From positions 1 through 64,000 of the forward strand of contig CADANY010000017.1 in the NCBI GenBank assembly GCA_902789395.1: DNA of 64,000 nucleotides, written 5' to 3'. The notes beneath the pieces were generated by a model. The model was not told the origin of the DNA and did no database searches. It was given only the letters and a program-made list of their open reading frames with translations. Shown here in pieces: positions 51,364 to 62,717 of this stretch (within the stretch, counting starts at the first letter, position 1; every line of letters starts with the position of its first letter). The stretch is from an uncultured Bacteroidia bacterium. GTDB lineage: Bacteria; Bacteroidota; Bacteroidia; Bacteroidales; UBA932. Made by a program: the position numbers and the translations under genes.

Positions 51364-52864
51364 GGGTATCGTCTTTCCCCTTTATTTCAACCGTTATACG
51401 ATCCGGAAGACCGGCTTCCGGAAAGAAGTCTGCCGCCTCGGAAGGAATCCTGATGCAGGCTGTCCTATCTCCTTCAGAGAAATTAGAGACGATGAGGAAG
51501 ACCTCCTCCCCTACTCCCCGGAGGAAAGCGAACAGCGAGTTCCGGTCAAATTCTCCCTCTTCCTGGCAGTAACAAAGATCATAGGTTTTCCCTTCACTGC
51601 CAAAGGCTTCCCTTTCCGTGACCAGCTTCAGCAGTTCCCGGTACCGTGCGAGGACGGCAAGACGATCCGGATTCATTCCCTTCCCTGTATGGATCCATCG
51701 GCATAGCTCCATGATCCCTTCCGGTTTCCACCAGTCAAAAATCGAGGTCCTCCCGTTGATCCCGCTGAAGGGCTCGTCGTCCATTCCCCGCTCCCCGGCT
51801 TCCTGTCCGAAATAAAGCATGAACGGAGCTGTATTGAGTAGAAGGCTGACGGCAAGGGCAGCCATCCCGTTTTCTGCTTTCCCGGCAAAGAAATCGGACG
51901 CAATCCGCTGCTCGTCATGGTTTTCCAGGAAGTTCAGCATAGTCGGCTGCAAATCCCCTAGCCGTTGCCATACTCCCGTAATATCCGAGGCCGGAGTTTT
52001 TCCTTCCGTAATGGCCCGGAGGGTATCATAGAGAAGGGATTTATCATAGAGCAGGTCAAAGCCGACCTCATCCCTGTAGAAACGGTATTGATTCGGCTCA
52101 TAGACTTCTGCGATAAATGTGAGATCGGGGAATTCCTGCCGGATCCTGCGGATGACCCATTGGAAAAAGGCCGGCGGAACGAGTTCGACCATATCGCATC
52201 GGAATCCATCTACTCCTTTTCCGGCCCAGAATCGCAGAATCCCGTACATTTTGTCCCAAGTAGCCGTATGGAAATCGCAGTAATTGAGCTTGACCGTATC
52301 ATACCAGTCGTTGATCCCCGGGTGTGAAGAGAAGCAGTTGCCGGATGCCTTGGCCGGGTTCTCAGGGTAGAAACGCCCCTCCGGCAGCACAAGCGGCTGG
52401 CCGGGGTAATAGAAAAAATCGTTTCCGGGCGCCCAGTGGACGGAGGTGTCATCTCCCTCTCCGAGGGAGGGCTTGATGTGGCTGCTGTAGTCCCGCGAAA
52501 CATGGTTCGGAACAAAATCAATGATGACCCGCATGCCGGCTGCATGTGTTCTCCTGATCAAATCCTCGAATTCGGACATCCTTTCTTCATGGTTGTCAGC
52601 TAGATACGGATTCACATCATAGTAATCGGTAATCGAATAGGGAGAGCCCGCATCTCCTTTGACAAAGGCCTTGTCCGACGGAGTACAACCGTCTTCACGG
52701 CAGAGGGTGGCATGGCGGATGATACCGGTATACCAGACGTCCGTGACTCCGAGAGACGACAGATAGTCAAGGGTTTCAGCGTCGATACCGCTGAATTTCC
52801 CGGTAAAATGGCTGCTGTTATTCCACAGCCTGGGTAGGATTTGATAGAGGATTCTTTTCTGCAT
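51329..52864 (-). CDS. GH13 alpha-amylase family protein
   Basis: This 511-residue glycoside hydrolase of family 13 lacks a signal peptide, so it is probably cytoplasmic. Conserved regions are IDFVPNHV (region I), GFRCDMVE with the nucleophile D224 (region II), IAEVYEPNQY with acid/base E253 (region III) and FLENHDEQR with D317 (region IV). A C-terminal beta domain ends the protein. It could act on maltooligosaccharides or storage glycogen. I use the ATG at 52864 because it opens directly on MQKRILYQILPRLW; an upstream TTG would add 11 residues. It overlaps the DUF389 gene by 47 bases and converges with the trmH gene. Confidence 0.9.
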   Translation of the reverse strand: MQKRILYQILPRLWNNSSHFTGKFSGIDAETLDYLSSLGVTDVWYTGIIRHATLCREDGCTPSDKAFVKGDAGSPYSITDYYDVNPYLADNHEERMSEFEDLIRRTHAAGMRVIIDFVPNHVSRDYSSHIKPSLGEGDDTSVHWAPGNDFFYYPGQPLVLPEGRFYPENPAKASGNCFSSHPGINDWYDTVKLNYCDFHTATWDKMYGILRFWAGKGVDGFRCDMVELVPPAFFQWVIRRIRQEFPDLTFIAEVYEPNQYRFYRDEVGFDLLYDKSLLYDTLRAITEGKTPASDITGVWQRLGDLQPTMLNFLENHDEQRIASDFFAGKAENGMAALAVSLLLNTAPFMLYFGQEAGERGMDDEPFSGINGRTSIFDWWKPEGIMELCRWIHTGKGMNPDRLAVLARYRELLKLVTEREAFGSEGKTYDLCYCQEEGEFDRNSLFAFLRGVGEEVFLIVSNFSEGDRTACIRIPSEAADFFPEAGLPDRITVEIKGKDDTLIGLSGETRRP

Positions 52865-54014
52865 CTGTGCTTTGTAAGGAAGTATCTCTCGCTTCAAGGA
52901 GAGATTTGACAGAATCGAGTTGGGATTTAAGGGAAGCGATCGTGGTATCCCGGTTGCTGATCAGGGTGGCGAGTTTGCTATAGATCGAGGATGCGAAAGC
53001 GTCCAGGTCCTCGCGGGTTACGCCGATCGAATGCTCCCGCATGGAGATCTGCGTGTCTTTGATCCCATAGCTTTGCGCAAGATCCATCAGCTGCTTGCTC
53101 TCCGTCCCCGACATGGGCCTTCCGGCAATGCGGAGTTCGACCTTGCGTCCGCGGCCCTTCTCGATCCTGTAATCATAGATATAGGTTTTTCCGATAATCC
53201 GGTTTTCCTGGATAAAAGAATCGACTTTCCGCTCGAAGTTATTATCCCGGATCATGACGATGGCGCTGATAACACTCGGGACGATAAAGGCGACGAGCAG
53301 GGCGGATGCCAGTCTCCGGCGACGGTTATCCCCTGCGAAATCCCCTTCCGAATGCTTCTTGAAATGGAGGTAGCGGACGAAGATATACGTTGCCATCGTG
53401 ATGAAGATTCCATTGATCAGGAAGAGGTACATGGCCCCGAAGAAATAATGGAAATTCAGGTGGGAAAGGCCATATCCCGCCGTACAGAGCGGAGGCATGA
53501 GGGCCGTAGCGATGGCAACGCCGGAGAGGACGGTCCCTTTTTCTTTCCGGGCATTCTCGATAATGCCGGCGCAGCCGCCGAAAAAGGCGATGAGAACGTC
53601 ATAAATCGTCGGACTAGTCCTGGCCAGGAGTTCGGTCGGATTGTTCTGCCGCAGCGGGGAAACCAGGAAATACAGGCTCGAAACGATGAGGCTGATAATG
53701 ACCATGACGAGCAGATTCTTGGCTGCGTTTTTCAGCAGATCCATGTCATCGGTCCCGATTGAAAGACCGATGCCGATAATCGGACCCATCAGCGGAGAAA
53801 CAAGCATCGCGCCGATGATGACGGCCGTGGAATTGACGTTCAGGCCGACGGATGCGATGATGATGGAGAAAGCCAGGATCCATACGTTCGGCCCCTTGAA
53901 CCAGATGCCGCTCTGGATCTGCCGGGCGGCCGCATCGGTATCGATGTGCTCCCGGAGATCGGCCAGCTGGCGAAGATAGCGCTGGGCTACTTTGGGGAAA
54001 TTCTTTCTGTCCAT
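52818..54014 (-). CDS. DUF389 membrane protein
   Basis: This 398-residue integral membrane protein has the DUF389 core: VIIGAMLVSPLMGPIIGIGLSIGTDD near the N-terminus, TSPTIYDVLIAFFGGCAGIIENARKEKGTVLSGVAIATALMPPLCTAGYGLS in the middle, and at least five hydrophobic segments. A soluble C-terminal tail (about 265-398) is charged and ends in a coiled-coil-like stretch (ISNRDTTIASLKSQLDSVKSLLEARD). The start ATG at 54014 is set by the upstream AAGGAG, a rare recognisable Shine-Dalgarno, at 7-nt spacing; a closer ATG at 54020 would sit too near it. Function is not established for the family. Confidence 0.85.
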   Translation of the reverse strand: MDRKNFPKVAQRYLRQLADLREHIDTDAAARQIQSGIWFKGPNVWILAFSIIIASVGLNVNSTAVIIGAMLVSPLMGPIIGIGLSIGTDDMDLLKNAAKNLLVMVIISLIVSSLYFLVSPLRQNNPTELLARTSPTIYDVLIAFFGGCAGIIENARKEKGTVLSGVAIATALMPPLCTAGYGLSHLNFHYFFGAMYLFLINGIFITMATYIFVRYLHFKKHSEGDFAGDNRRRRLASALLVAFIVPSVISAIVMIRDNNFERKVDSFIQENRIIGKTYIYDYRIEKGRGRKVELRIAGRPMSGTESKQLMDLAQSYGIKDTQISMREHSIGVTREDLDAFASSIYSKLATLISNRDTTIASLKSQLDSVKSLLEARDTSLQSTDAEKNPLSNPTQAVE

Positions 54015-54032
54015 TGTCATTCTCCTTATGGA

Positions 54033-54040
54033 CAAATGTA
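54033..54040 (-). promoter_or_regulatory. -7 box for the DUF389/GH13 unit
   Basis: TACATTTG on the minus strand, 18 nt before the ATG at 54014 and just upstream of AAGGAG. Confidence 0.55.
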
Positions 54041-54095
54041 AAAAGAAAATCGGGCACTTCCAAACGGAGGCGCCCGATCATCAGCTTATGGACTT

Positions 54096-55325
54096 TTACC
54101 AGTTCAAAATCTTCTTGAAATCGTAGTCTGCCGGGTTGGCCACATACTTCTTGGCCGCCTCGTAGTCGGCCTCGGTAATGTAGTGGCAGATATGACCGTA
54201 GTAATTCTGGGAGGTGCCTCCTTCGATATTGACGCGGCGTGGCGGAATCTTACCGTCAGCTCCTTGGAGATCCTTCAGATAGAGCGGTTTAGCTTCGCCG
54301 AATGCATCGACATAGACCATGCAGCCGGTCTCGCCCTTGGAGAAGAGTTCGTAGACGCCCATGGCGAGTTCAGAGCAGTAAGTCAGGTCATAGGCGACCG
54401 GATCCTGACAGCGGACATCATATCCGATTTCGACCGGACGGGTCTTTACCTTGAGACCGAGTTTCTTGAATTCCTTGCCGAGAATATCATTGAAAAGGAC
54501 GGCTTTGGAGATCTTGCCGAGTTCCGGATGCCCATGCTCATCGTAGGTCAGGCTGACACCGGCGTTCTTGATTTCATCCGGATTCAGATCATGGAAAACA
54601 CCTTCCGCGACGACGACGGTTCCGTAAGGAATGCCGAGGATATTCCGTTTGAGAATGGCGGAAAGGGCAAGGCGTACAATCTTGTCAAGGGTAATCTCTG
54701 TCTTGTTGAACATTTCGGGGATGATTGTCATCGGGCAGTGAGTTGCCTCGCCGATGCCAAGGGCAAGATGACCGGCGGAACGGCCCATAGCACTGATGAT
54801 AAGCCAGTTGCCGCTCGTGCGGGCGTCTTCATATACCGTGCGGGCAAGATGGGCGCCTTCGTTCTTTGCTGAATTGAAACCGAATGTCGGCGTATTGTTC
54901 GGAAGCGGGAGGTCGTTGTCGATCGTCTTCGGAACATGGATGTTGCGGATCGGATATTGCTTGGCTTCCAGGAATTTGGCAATGCGGTTGGCTGTCGATG
55001 CCGTATCGTCGCCACCGACGGTGACGAGCAGTTTGATGTTATTCTCCTGGAAGAGTCCCAGGTTGAAGTTATCTTCGAAATCCTTGTCGGTCGGCTTGAA
55101 GCGGCTCATCTGGAGGTAGGAACCGCCACGGTTGAAATAGGCGTCAGCCTTGAAGAAATCGATATCTTCAATGCGCGGATTCTTGGAGAAAAGACCGGAG
55201 TAACCGCCGTGCAGGCCGATAACGCGATAACCGTTGGAAAGGAAGGTTTTGGCAACACTGAATACAACTGTATTCATGCCCGGAGCGGGGCCGCCGCCGC
55301 AGAGGATAATGATGGAATCTTTCAT
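54096..55325 (-). CDS. 6-phosphofructokinase, pyrophosphate-dependent type
   Basis: This 409-residue enzyme phosphorylates fructose-6-phosphate to the 1,6-bisphosphate. The phosphoryl-donor motif is VTVGGDDTAS (104-108 region) and the catalytic motif is PKTIDND (132-138). ATP-dependent PFKs have GGDGS and PGTIDND. The D and K seen here are the residues that mark pyrophosphate-dependent PFK, so PPi is the likely donor and the reaction is reversible. Other landmarks are CGGGPAPGMN near the start and MGRSAGHLAL. The ATG at 55325 (MKDSIIIL) gives a standard N-terminus. It is monocistronic. Confidence 0.93.
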   Translation of the reverse strand: MKDSIIILCGGGPAPGMNTVVFSVAKTFLSNGYRVIGLHGGYSGLFSKNPRIEDIDFFKADAYFNRGGSYLQMSRFKPTDKDFEDNFNLGLFQENNIKLLVTVGGDDTASTANRIAKFLEAKQYPIRNIHVPKTIDNDLPLPNNTPTFGFNSAKNEGAHLARTVYEDARTSGNWLIISAMGRSAGHLALGIGEATHCPMTIIPEMFNKTEITLDKIVRLALSAILKRNILGIPYGTVVVAEGVFHDLNPDEIKNAGVSLTYDEHGHPELGKISKAVLFNDILGKEFKKLGLKVKTRPVEIGYDVRCQDPVAYDLTYCSELAMGVYELFSKGETGCMVYVDAFGEAKPLYLKDLQGADGKIPPRRVNIEGGTSQNYYGHICHYITEADYEAAKKYVANPADYDFKKILNW

Positions 55326-55362
55326 AATGTAAAATGAATAACTGTAAGTCAAATCAATTTTG

Positions 55363-55370
55363 CAAATATA
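55363..55370 (-). promoter_or_regulatory. -7 box for phosphofructokinase
   Basis: TATATTTG on the minus strand, 37 nt before the ATG at 55325. Confidence 0.65.
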
Positions 55371-55476
55371 GTTAATTTCCAGGAGAAATCATATACGGAG
55401 CCGCCAGAATCAAGCATCCCCCTGTTTCAGGGCATTCGCGATTCTACATTTTCAAAAAAATGGATTTTCCGATTGA

Positions 55477-57606
<2,130 letters not shown>

Positions 57607-57611
57607 GCCGT

Positions 57612-58655
57612 ATGTTCGGAAAGCTGAAGCATAAGATCAAAGTAATTTTCCGGTGGATTTCTATCTGGATTACCCGTATCGTCAAGTTCATCACCCTTGA
57701 CATGTGGCGGATGGATCAGAAGGATTTCAAAAAAGGGACGGCCCGGCTGGTTAAGGACCTGAAAGTCATTACACTGACCCTCAATACATTCTCCTCTCAG
57801 AAAATTGGTTTCCAGGCGACGGCGCTGAGCTACCAGACGACGATGTCGATCATCCCTTTTTTAGCGATAGCGATCTATCTGACGAGCGGGATCGGACTCT
57901 CCGACAAGATCAGTGCCTTCCTCTACGCCAATATCAGCAATGAGCGGCTGATCGAAAGCATGATGAATGCGGCAGACAACATCCTGCATACGGCCTCTTC
58001 CGGCCTATTCGGTATGATCAGTATGCTGACCTTCCTATGGATCGTCGTCTGGATGATGATCTGTGTCCGGCGTGTTTTCAACAACGTCTGGAAAGTAGAG
58101 AAAGAAACCCGGTTCATGCGTCTGGTAGGCATCGTATTCGGCATCTTGATCCTTTCCCCCTTTATCCTGATCATCCTTTTTTCCGGTTCGATCGTCTATA
58201 CCCACGTGCTGGATCTGGTTGTCCCGGGGGATACGGAGATTACGGCTACGATCAAATCTTTCCTGGGATGGGCCGTTTTTGCAGCGGTGTCCATTCTGGT
58301 GCTGTCCGCCATGTATAAATACATCCCGGGGACAAAAGTTTTGTGGCGATACGCCTCCCGTGCTGCTGTTTATTCAGGTATCGCCTTCACCGTCATCCAG
58401 TACCTTTACCTTGAAACCCAGGTCATGGTCACGAAAATCGGTACGGTCTACGGCGTACTCGCCGCCCTGCCCCTTTTTATGATTTGGCTGAATATCGGAT
58501 GGACGGTGATCCTGTACGGGGCGGAACTTTCGTATGCGTTCCAGAATGTGGACAAGCATCATGTGAGTGTCGAGGAAATCGACCGGATGAATCAGGAGGC
58601 TATCCGGGAGAAAAGGCAGCAGCGAACAGATAACAGTGATAATAAACAGATATGA
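57612..58655 (+). CDS. YihY/virulence factor BrkB family membrane protein
   Basis: This 347-residue inner-membrane protein has about six hydrophobic segments and the YihY/BrkB core: SYQTTMSIIPFLAIAIYLTSGIG, ASSGLFGMISMLTFLWIVVWMM and YKYIPGTKVLWRYASRAAVYSG. The family was once wrongly called RNase BN; its function is unclear. The N-terminus is basic and amphipathic, and the C-terminus is a charged tail. It begins 5 bases after the ligA stop and overlaps the relA/spoT start by 4 bases (ATGA), so the three form one transcription unit. Confidence 0.88.
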   Translation: MFGKLKHKIKVIFRWISIWITRIVKFITLDMWRMDQKDFKKGTARLVKDLKVITLTLNTFSSQKIGFQATALSYQTTMSIIPFLAIAIYLTSGIGLSDKISAFLYANISNERLIESMMNAADNILHTASSGLFGMISMLTFLWIVVWMMICVRRVFNNVWKVEKETRFMRLVGIVFGILILSPFILIILFSGSIVYTHVLDLVVPGDTEITATIKSFLGWAVFAAVSILVLSAMYKYIPGTKVLWRYASRAAVYSGIAFTVIQYLYLETQVMVTKIGTVYGVLAALPLFMIWLNIGWTVILYGAELSYAFQNVDKHHVSVEEIDRMNQEAIREKRQQRTDNSDNKQI

Positions 58656-60904
58656 GTTTTTCTGAATTCACACCCGACGACTACGCTGTCATCGCGAGAG
58701 AATACGACGACCTGAGGCAGGCCGCCGCCGGGCGATGTGCGGATGAGGATGAACTGGCGGTCGTCCAGAAAGCCTATGAATTTGCAAACGAAGCGCATAA
58801 AAATGTCCGCCGCCGCAGCGGAGAACCCTATATCCTGCATCCGATTGCCGTTGCAAAGATCGTTGTAAGCGACATCGGGCTGGGATACAAGTCGATCGCA
58901 GCCGCCCTTCTGCATGATGTGGTAGAAGATACGGACTATACGGTAGACGACCTTCGGAATCTGTTCGGCGACAAGATCGCTTCCCTTGTGGATGGCCTGA
59001 CCAAAATCAAAGTCGTTCTCGACAATGAAGATAAAAACAAGCATAGCCATCTCTTCTCGCAAAGTCTTCAGGCGGAGAATTTCAAGCGTATCCTTCTGAC
59101 ACTCAATGATGATGTGCGCGTTGTCCTGATCAAACTGGCCGATCGGCTCCACAATTGCCGTACGATCGAGTTCATGCCTGAACACAAGCGTGACAAGATT
59201 CTCAGCGAGACGATGTTCGTATTCATTCCGCTGGCCCACAGGCTCGGTCTGTATGCCATCAAGTCTGAGATGGAGAACATCTGGCTCAAATACAAAGAGC
59301 CGGATGCTTATGATTCGATCAGCAGGCAGATCCAGATCAATGCCGTCGAAAAGGAGGAAGAGATCAACGCCTTTATCTATCCGATCGGGGATGCCCTCAG
59401 GGAGGCCGGATTTGATTTCGAGATCAAGAAGCGGATCAAGACGCCCTATTCGGTATGGAACAAGATGCAGACCAAGCAGATTCCTTTCGAGCAGGTCTAC
59501 GATCTTTATGCGGTCCGGATCATTTTCAACGCCGATCCGCTCAGCCATGAATCGGAGCGTGACCAATGCTACCATATTTTCTCGATCATCACCAGTCAGT
59601 ACCGCTATAAGCCTGACCGGCTTCGTGACTGGGTCAAGCATCCGAAGGCCAATGGCTATGAGGCACTTCACTGTACGGTCCTCTCCCCCGGAGGTATCTG
59701 GATCGAAGTGCAGATCCGTTCCCGGAGGATGGACGATATCGCAGAAAAGGGTATAGCCGCCCACTGGTCCTATAAACGGAGCGGCTATATCAGCGAGAAT
59801 GACAGCGAGATGGATAAGTGGCTGACGCGGATCAAGGAAATCCTCGTCAATCCCGATGTCAATGCCCTGGAATTGCTGGACATTATCCATAACGACCTGA
59901 CCAGTTCTACGATTATGGTCTTCACGCCGAAAGGCGAGCAGAAGTCGATTATGAAAGGGGCTACCGCCCTTGATTTTGCCTATCAGATCCATACGGAGAT
60001 CGGCAACAAGGCGATTGCCGCAAAAGTCAATATGCGCCTCGTGCCGTTGAGTTATGTCCTTAAAACCGGCGATCAGGTCGAAATCATTACAGCGGAAGAC
60101 GAGCATCCGAAAAGCGAGTGGCTTTCTTTCCTGCAGACAAGAAGAGCCAAGTCATTGGTAATGGATTACTTCCGCTCTGAACGAAAGACCACGGAAGCAA
60201 GAGGAAAGACGCTCTTGGAAGAGCAGCTCATCGCCATTGGTGAAAAACTGGACAATTCGTCCCTCCAGAAAATGATGGATGCCCAGTCGGTCAATAACGA
60301 ACATGACCTGTATTTCAATATCGGTATGGGTGTCCTCTCCCCCGCTCAGATTGCCGATAGTCTGAAAAAGTCTGCCGAAAAGTCTTCCTATAGCAGCCGG
60401 ATCTTCCGCTTGCTTTTCCGGCGTGACCCGAAGACAAAAGCGGCTGCCTCGGAAGATGTCATTATCGTCGGATCGGGGGATGGCACGAAATTCGTGATTG
60501 CTGATTGCTGCCATCCGATTCCCGGCGATGCCGTTGTCGGTTTCCGTTCCAAGGACGGGACCGTTACGGTCCATAAGAAAACCTGCAGGGTTGCCGAGGA
60601 AATCGCGACTACCCAGGGAGACAGCGTGGTTGTCCCGAAGTGGGAAGAAACAGCTGAGGACCGGTCTTTCCCCGTGCGGATTTCCGTCAAGGGAATCGAC
60701 CGCGTGGGGCTTCTCAATGAGATTTCCCGGTTCATTTCCCTGGTCATGGGCGTGAATATCCGGCACCTGACGCTTTCTGCCGACCAGGGAATCTTCGAGG
60801 GCTATTTCGACGTCTATGTCAGCAGCAAGGACGTGCTTGACAGGATGGTCCGGAAACTCTCGGGTATAGACGGCATCCAGAGCGTTATCAGAACTGATTT
60901 GTAA
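58652..60904 (+). CDS. RelA/SpoT family (p)ppGpp synthetase/hydrolase
   Basis: This 750-residue long RSH protein controls the stringent response alarmone. The N-terminal HD hydrolase domain has GEPYILHPIAVAKIV and LLHDVVEDTDYT with the HD pair at 88-89 and ED at 92-93, so hydrolase activity is likely. The synthetase domain contains RIKTPYSVWNKM and EVQIRSRRMDDIAEKGIAAHW. A TGS domain (about 400-470; VFTPKGEQKSIMKGATALDFAYQIH) and a C-terminal ACT domain (last 80 residues) complete the bifunctional layout. It overlaps the YihY gene by 4 bases. A shorter lipoprotein follows 4 bases after the stop. Confidence 0.94.
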   Translation: MSFSEFTPDDYAVIAREYDDLRQAAAGRCADEDELAVVQKAYEFANEAHKNVRRRSGEPYILHPIAVAKIVVSDIGLGYKSIAAALLHDVVEDTDYTVDDLRNLFGDKIASLVDGLTKIKVVLDNEDKNKHSHLFSQSLQAENFKRILLTLNDDVRVVLIKLADRLHNCRTIEFMPEHKRDKILSETMFVFIPLAHRLGLYAIKSEMENIWLKYKEPDAYDSISRQIQINAVEKEEEINAFIYPIGDALREAGFDFEIKKRIKTPYSVWNKMQTKQIPFEQVYDLYAVRIIFNADPLSHESERDQCYHIFSIITSQYRYKPDRLRDWVKHPKANGYEALHCTVLSPGGIWIEVQIRSRRMDDIAEKGIAAHWSYKRSGYISENDSEMDKWLTRIKEILVNPDVNALELLDIIHNDLTSSTIMVFTPKGEQKSIMKGATALDFAYQIHTEIGNKAIAAKVNMRLVPLSYVLKTGDQVEIITAEDEHPKSEWLSFLQTRRAKSLVMDYFRSERKTTEARGKTLLEEQLIAIGEKLDNSSLQKMMDAQSVNNEHDLYFNIGMGVLSPAQIADSLKKSAEKSSYSSRIFRLLFRRDPKTKAAASEDVIIVGSGDGTKFVIADCCHPIPGDAVVGFRSKDGTVTVHKKTCRVAEEIATTQGDSVVVPKWEETAEDRSFPVRISVKGIDRVGLLNEISRFISLVMGVNIRHLTLSADQGIFEGYFDVYVSSKDVLDRMVRKLSGIDGIQSVIRTDL

Positions 60905-60908
60905 GAAG

Positions 60909-62717
60909 ATGAAACGATTGTTCAGAAAATATTTTCCGCTGATTCCTGCAGGCCTGATCCTCGGCATGCTGATTTTCTCGCCCGGTTGTGCCAATACGAC
61001 CCAGGCTCCGACCGGTGGACCGAAAGATACGATTCCGCCACTGCTCCGGTATGACAAGATGAAACCGAAGCAGGGCGCCGTCCATATTCCACGCCATAAA
61101 TCCCAGTTCGAGTTCCCTTTCAACGAGTATGTCGTCGTGAAGGAGAATAAGAACATTTTCCTCTCTCCTCCAACTGAGAAAGCGCCGAAGTTTAAGATAA
61201 AGGGTAAATCCATCGTCGTCTATTTCGAAAACGATCTCGACAGCAACCGAACCTATACGCTGGATATTACCGGAGCGATCGGGGACAATAATGAAGGGAA
61301 TCTTTTCCCGGGCTATACCCTCGTTTTTTCAACGGGCGAAAAGATTGACTCAATGGGTATTACAGGACAGGTGCTCGGAAGTACGGACATGATGCCGGTC
61401 AAGGGCGCCACCGTGCTCCTTTATCGGGATCAGGCCGACTCCGCCGTCTTCCTCCGCAGGCCGGACGCTGCCGCCAAGACGGATGACTGGGGCTATTTCG
61501 CCATCCGGAATATCCGTGATACCCTTTACCGGGCCTACGCCATCAAGGACGAGAACAACAATAATATGTACGATCCGGACAACGAACGGATCGCCTTTCT
61601 GGACTCGCTGGTCCGTCCGGAGCGGATTGTCTCCGATACCTTGTATGAGTTCCTCAAGTTTGATATGAAGGATACGGCCGCCTGCCTTGCCCGTAAAACC
61701 GACATCGAACTGAGCCTTTTCCGTGAGAAACCATCTAAACAATTCATTGTCAAGAAAGAAAGGGTCGGCGAACGTACGGCCTACATTACTTTCATGGCTC
61801 CTTATGCCAAAATCAATTCCATGCGGGTCAGGGGACTTCCCAAGGAAAAACTGATAACGCAGTTCAACAAGATGCAGGACAGTCTTGAGATCTGGGTCAA
61901 TGATCAGCGGAAACGGATGCCCGATACCCTGTTCCTGATGATCAATTACGACAAGACGGATTCGCTGGGCAATCTTGTTCCGACCGATGAAGTCGTAAAG
62001 CTGGCTTTTGATAAGAAACTCCGTGGAGAGATGATGCGGAAGGCCTCCCAGCCGTCCAGTCATGAAGATACGATCGCGGTCTTCTCGGCCGAGGTCGATC
62101 CGCAGACGGTGGAACAGTATGGATTCTCCATCGAATTCAAATATCCGCTCATAGAAAGCGCATTCGATTCCCTCGTCCTGCGTTCGGTCAATCCCAGACA
62201 ACAGGAAAAGATAGAGCGTTACAAGGTCATTCCGGACAGCGTCAACCTTCGCCGGTTTTCCGTACTGCCGCAGGATAAACTCTTGCCCGGATTTGAATAT
62301 TTTCTGAAGGTTCCATATCGTAAGTTCCGTGATATTAATGGTTTCTATAATGATAGTACAGAGGTAAAGGTGTCCCTTCCGAAGGATGAGAAACTCAGTA
62401 CCATGACGCTTGCGCTCTCCGGGGTAAACAACCGGTACATCATCGATCTGCTGACAGAAAAGCGAGACAAGATTATCCGAAGCTTTATCGTAGACAATGA
62501 TGGGAATGTCGTCCTTCCTTATCTGAAATCCGGCAAGTATTGCATCCGGTTCACAGAGGATGTCAACCGCAATGGTATCGTCGATACCGGATCACTTCTT
62601 GGGCACCGCCAGCCGGAAAAAGTCTGTTTTTACAAGCAGAATGACTCTTTCCTGATCGAGATACCGGAAATGGCTGAAATCGAGCAGGAAATCAATTTAG
62701 CCGAGTTGTTCCAATGA
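60909..62717 (+). CDS. Ig-like (Big_5/SbsA-type) domain lipoprotein
   Basis: This 602-residue lipoprotein is of a Bacteroidota type often annotated as Ig-like domain-containing. The lipobox cysteine is C27 (FSPGC). An N-terminal Big_5-type domain (about 45-140) shows the PPLLRYDKMKPKQGAV and FNEYVVVKENKN strands and a DLDSNRTYTLDI motif. The centre has a carboxypeptidase-regulatory-like strand set (ITGQVLGSTDMMPVKGATVLLY) and a DDWGYFAIRNI turn. Function is unknown; a surface or periplasmic structural role is inferred. It lies 4 bases after relA/spoT and overlaps the next gene by 4. Confidence 0.82.
   Translation: MKRLFRKYFPLIPAGLILGMLIFSPGCANTTQAPTGGPKDTIPPLLRYDKMKPKQGAVHIPRHKSQFEFPFNEYVVVKENKNIFLSPPTEKAPKFKIKGKSIVVYFENDLDSNRTYTLDITGAIGDNNEGNLFPGYTLVFSTGEKIDSMGITGQVLGSTDMMPVKGATVLLYRDQADSAVFLRRPDAAAKTDDWGYFAIRNIRDTLYRAYAIKDENNNNMYDPDNERIAFLDSLVRPERIVSDTLYEFLKFDMKDTAACLARKTDIELSLFREKPSKQFIVKKERVGERTAYITFMAPYAKINSMRVRGLPKEKLITQFNKMQDSLEIWVNDQRKRMPDTLFLMINYDKTDSLGNLVPTDEVVKLAFDKKLRGEMMRKASQPSSHEDTIAVFSAEVDPQTVEQYGFSIEFKYPLIESAFDSLVLRSVNPRQQEKIERYKVIPDSVNLRRFSVLPQDKLLPGFEYFLKVPYRKFRDINGFYNDSTEVKVSLPKDEKLSTMTLALSGVNNRYIIDLLTEKRDKIIRSFIVDNDGNVVLPYLKSGKYCIRFTEDVNRNGIVDTGSLLGHRQPEKVCFYKQNDSFLIEIPEMAEIEQEINLAELFQ

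Noticed and set aside
58592..60106. 504-codon minus-strand frame opposite relA/spoT
   Set aside because: It is antisense to a well-supported gene and shows no signal, motif or start context; it arises from the GC-skewed third positions of the real gene.
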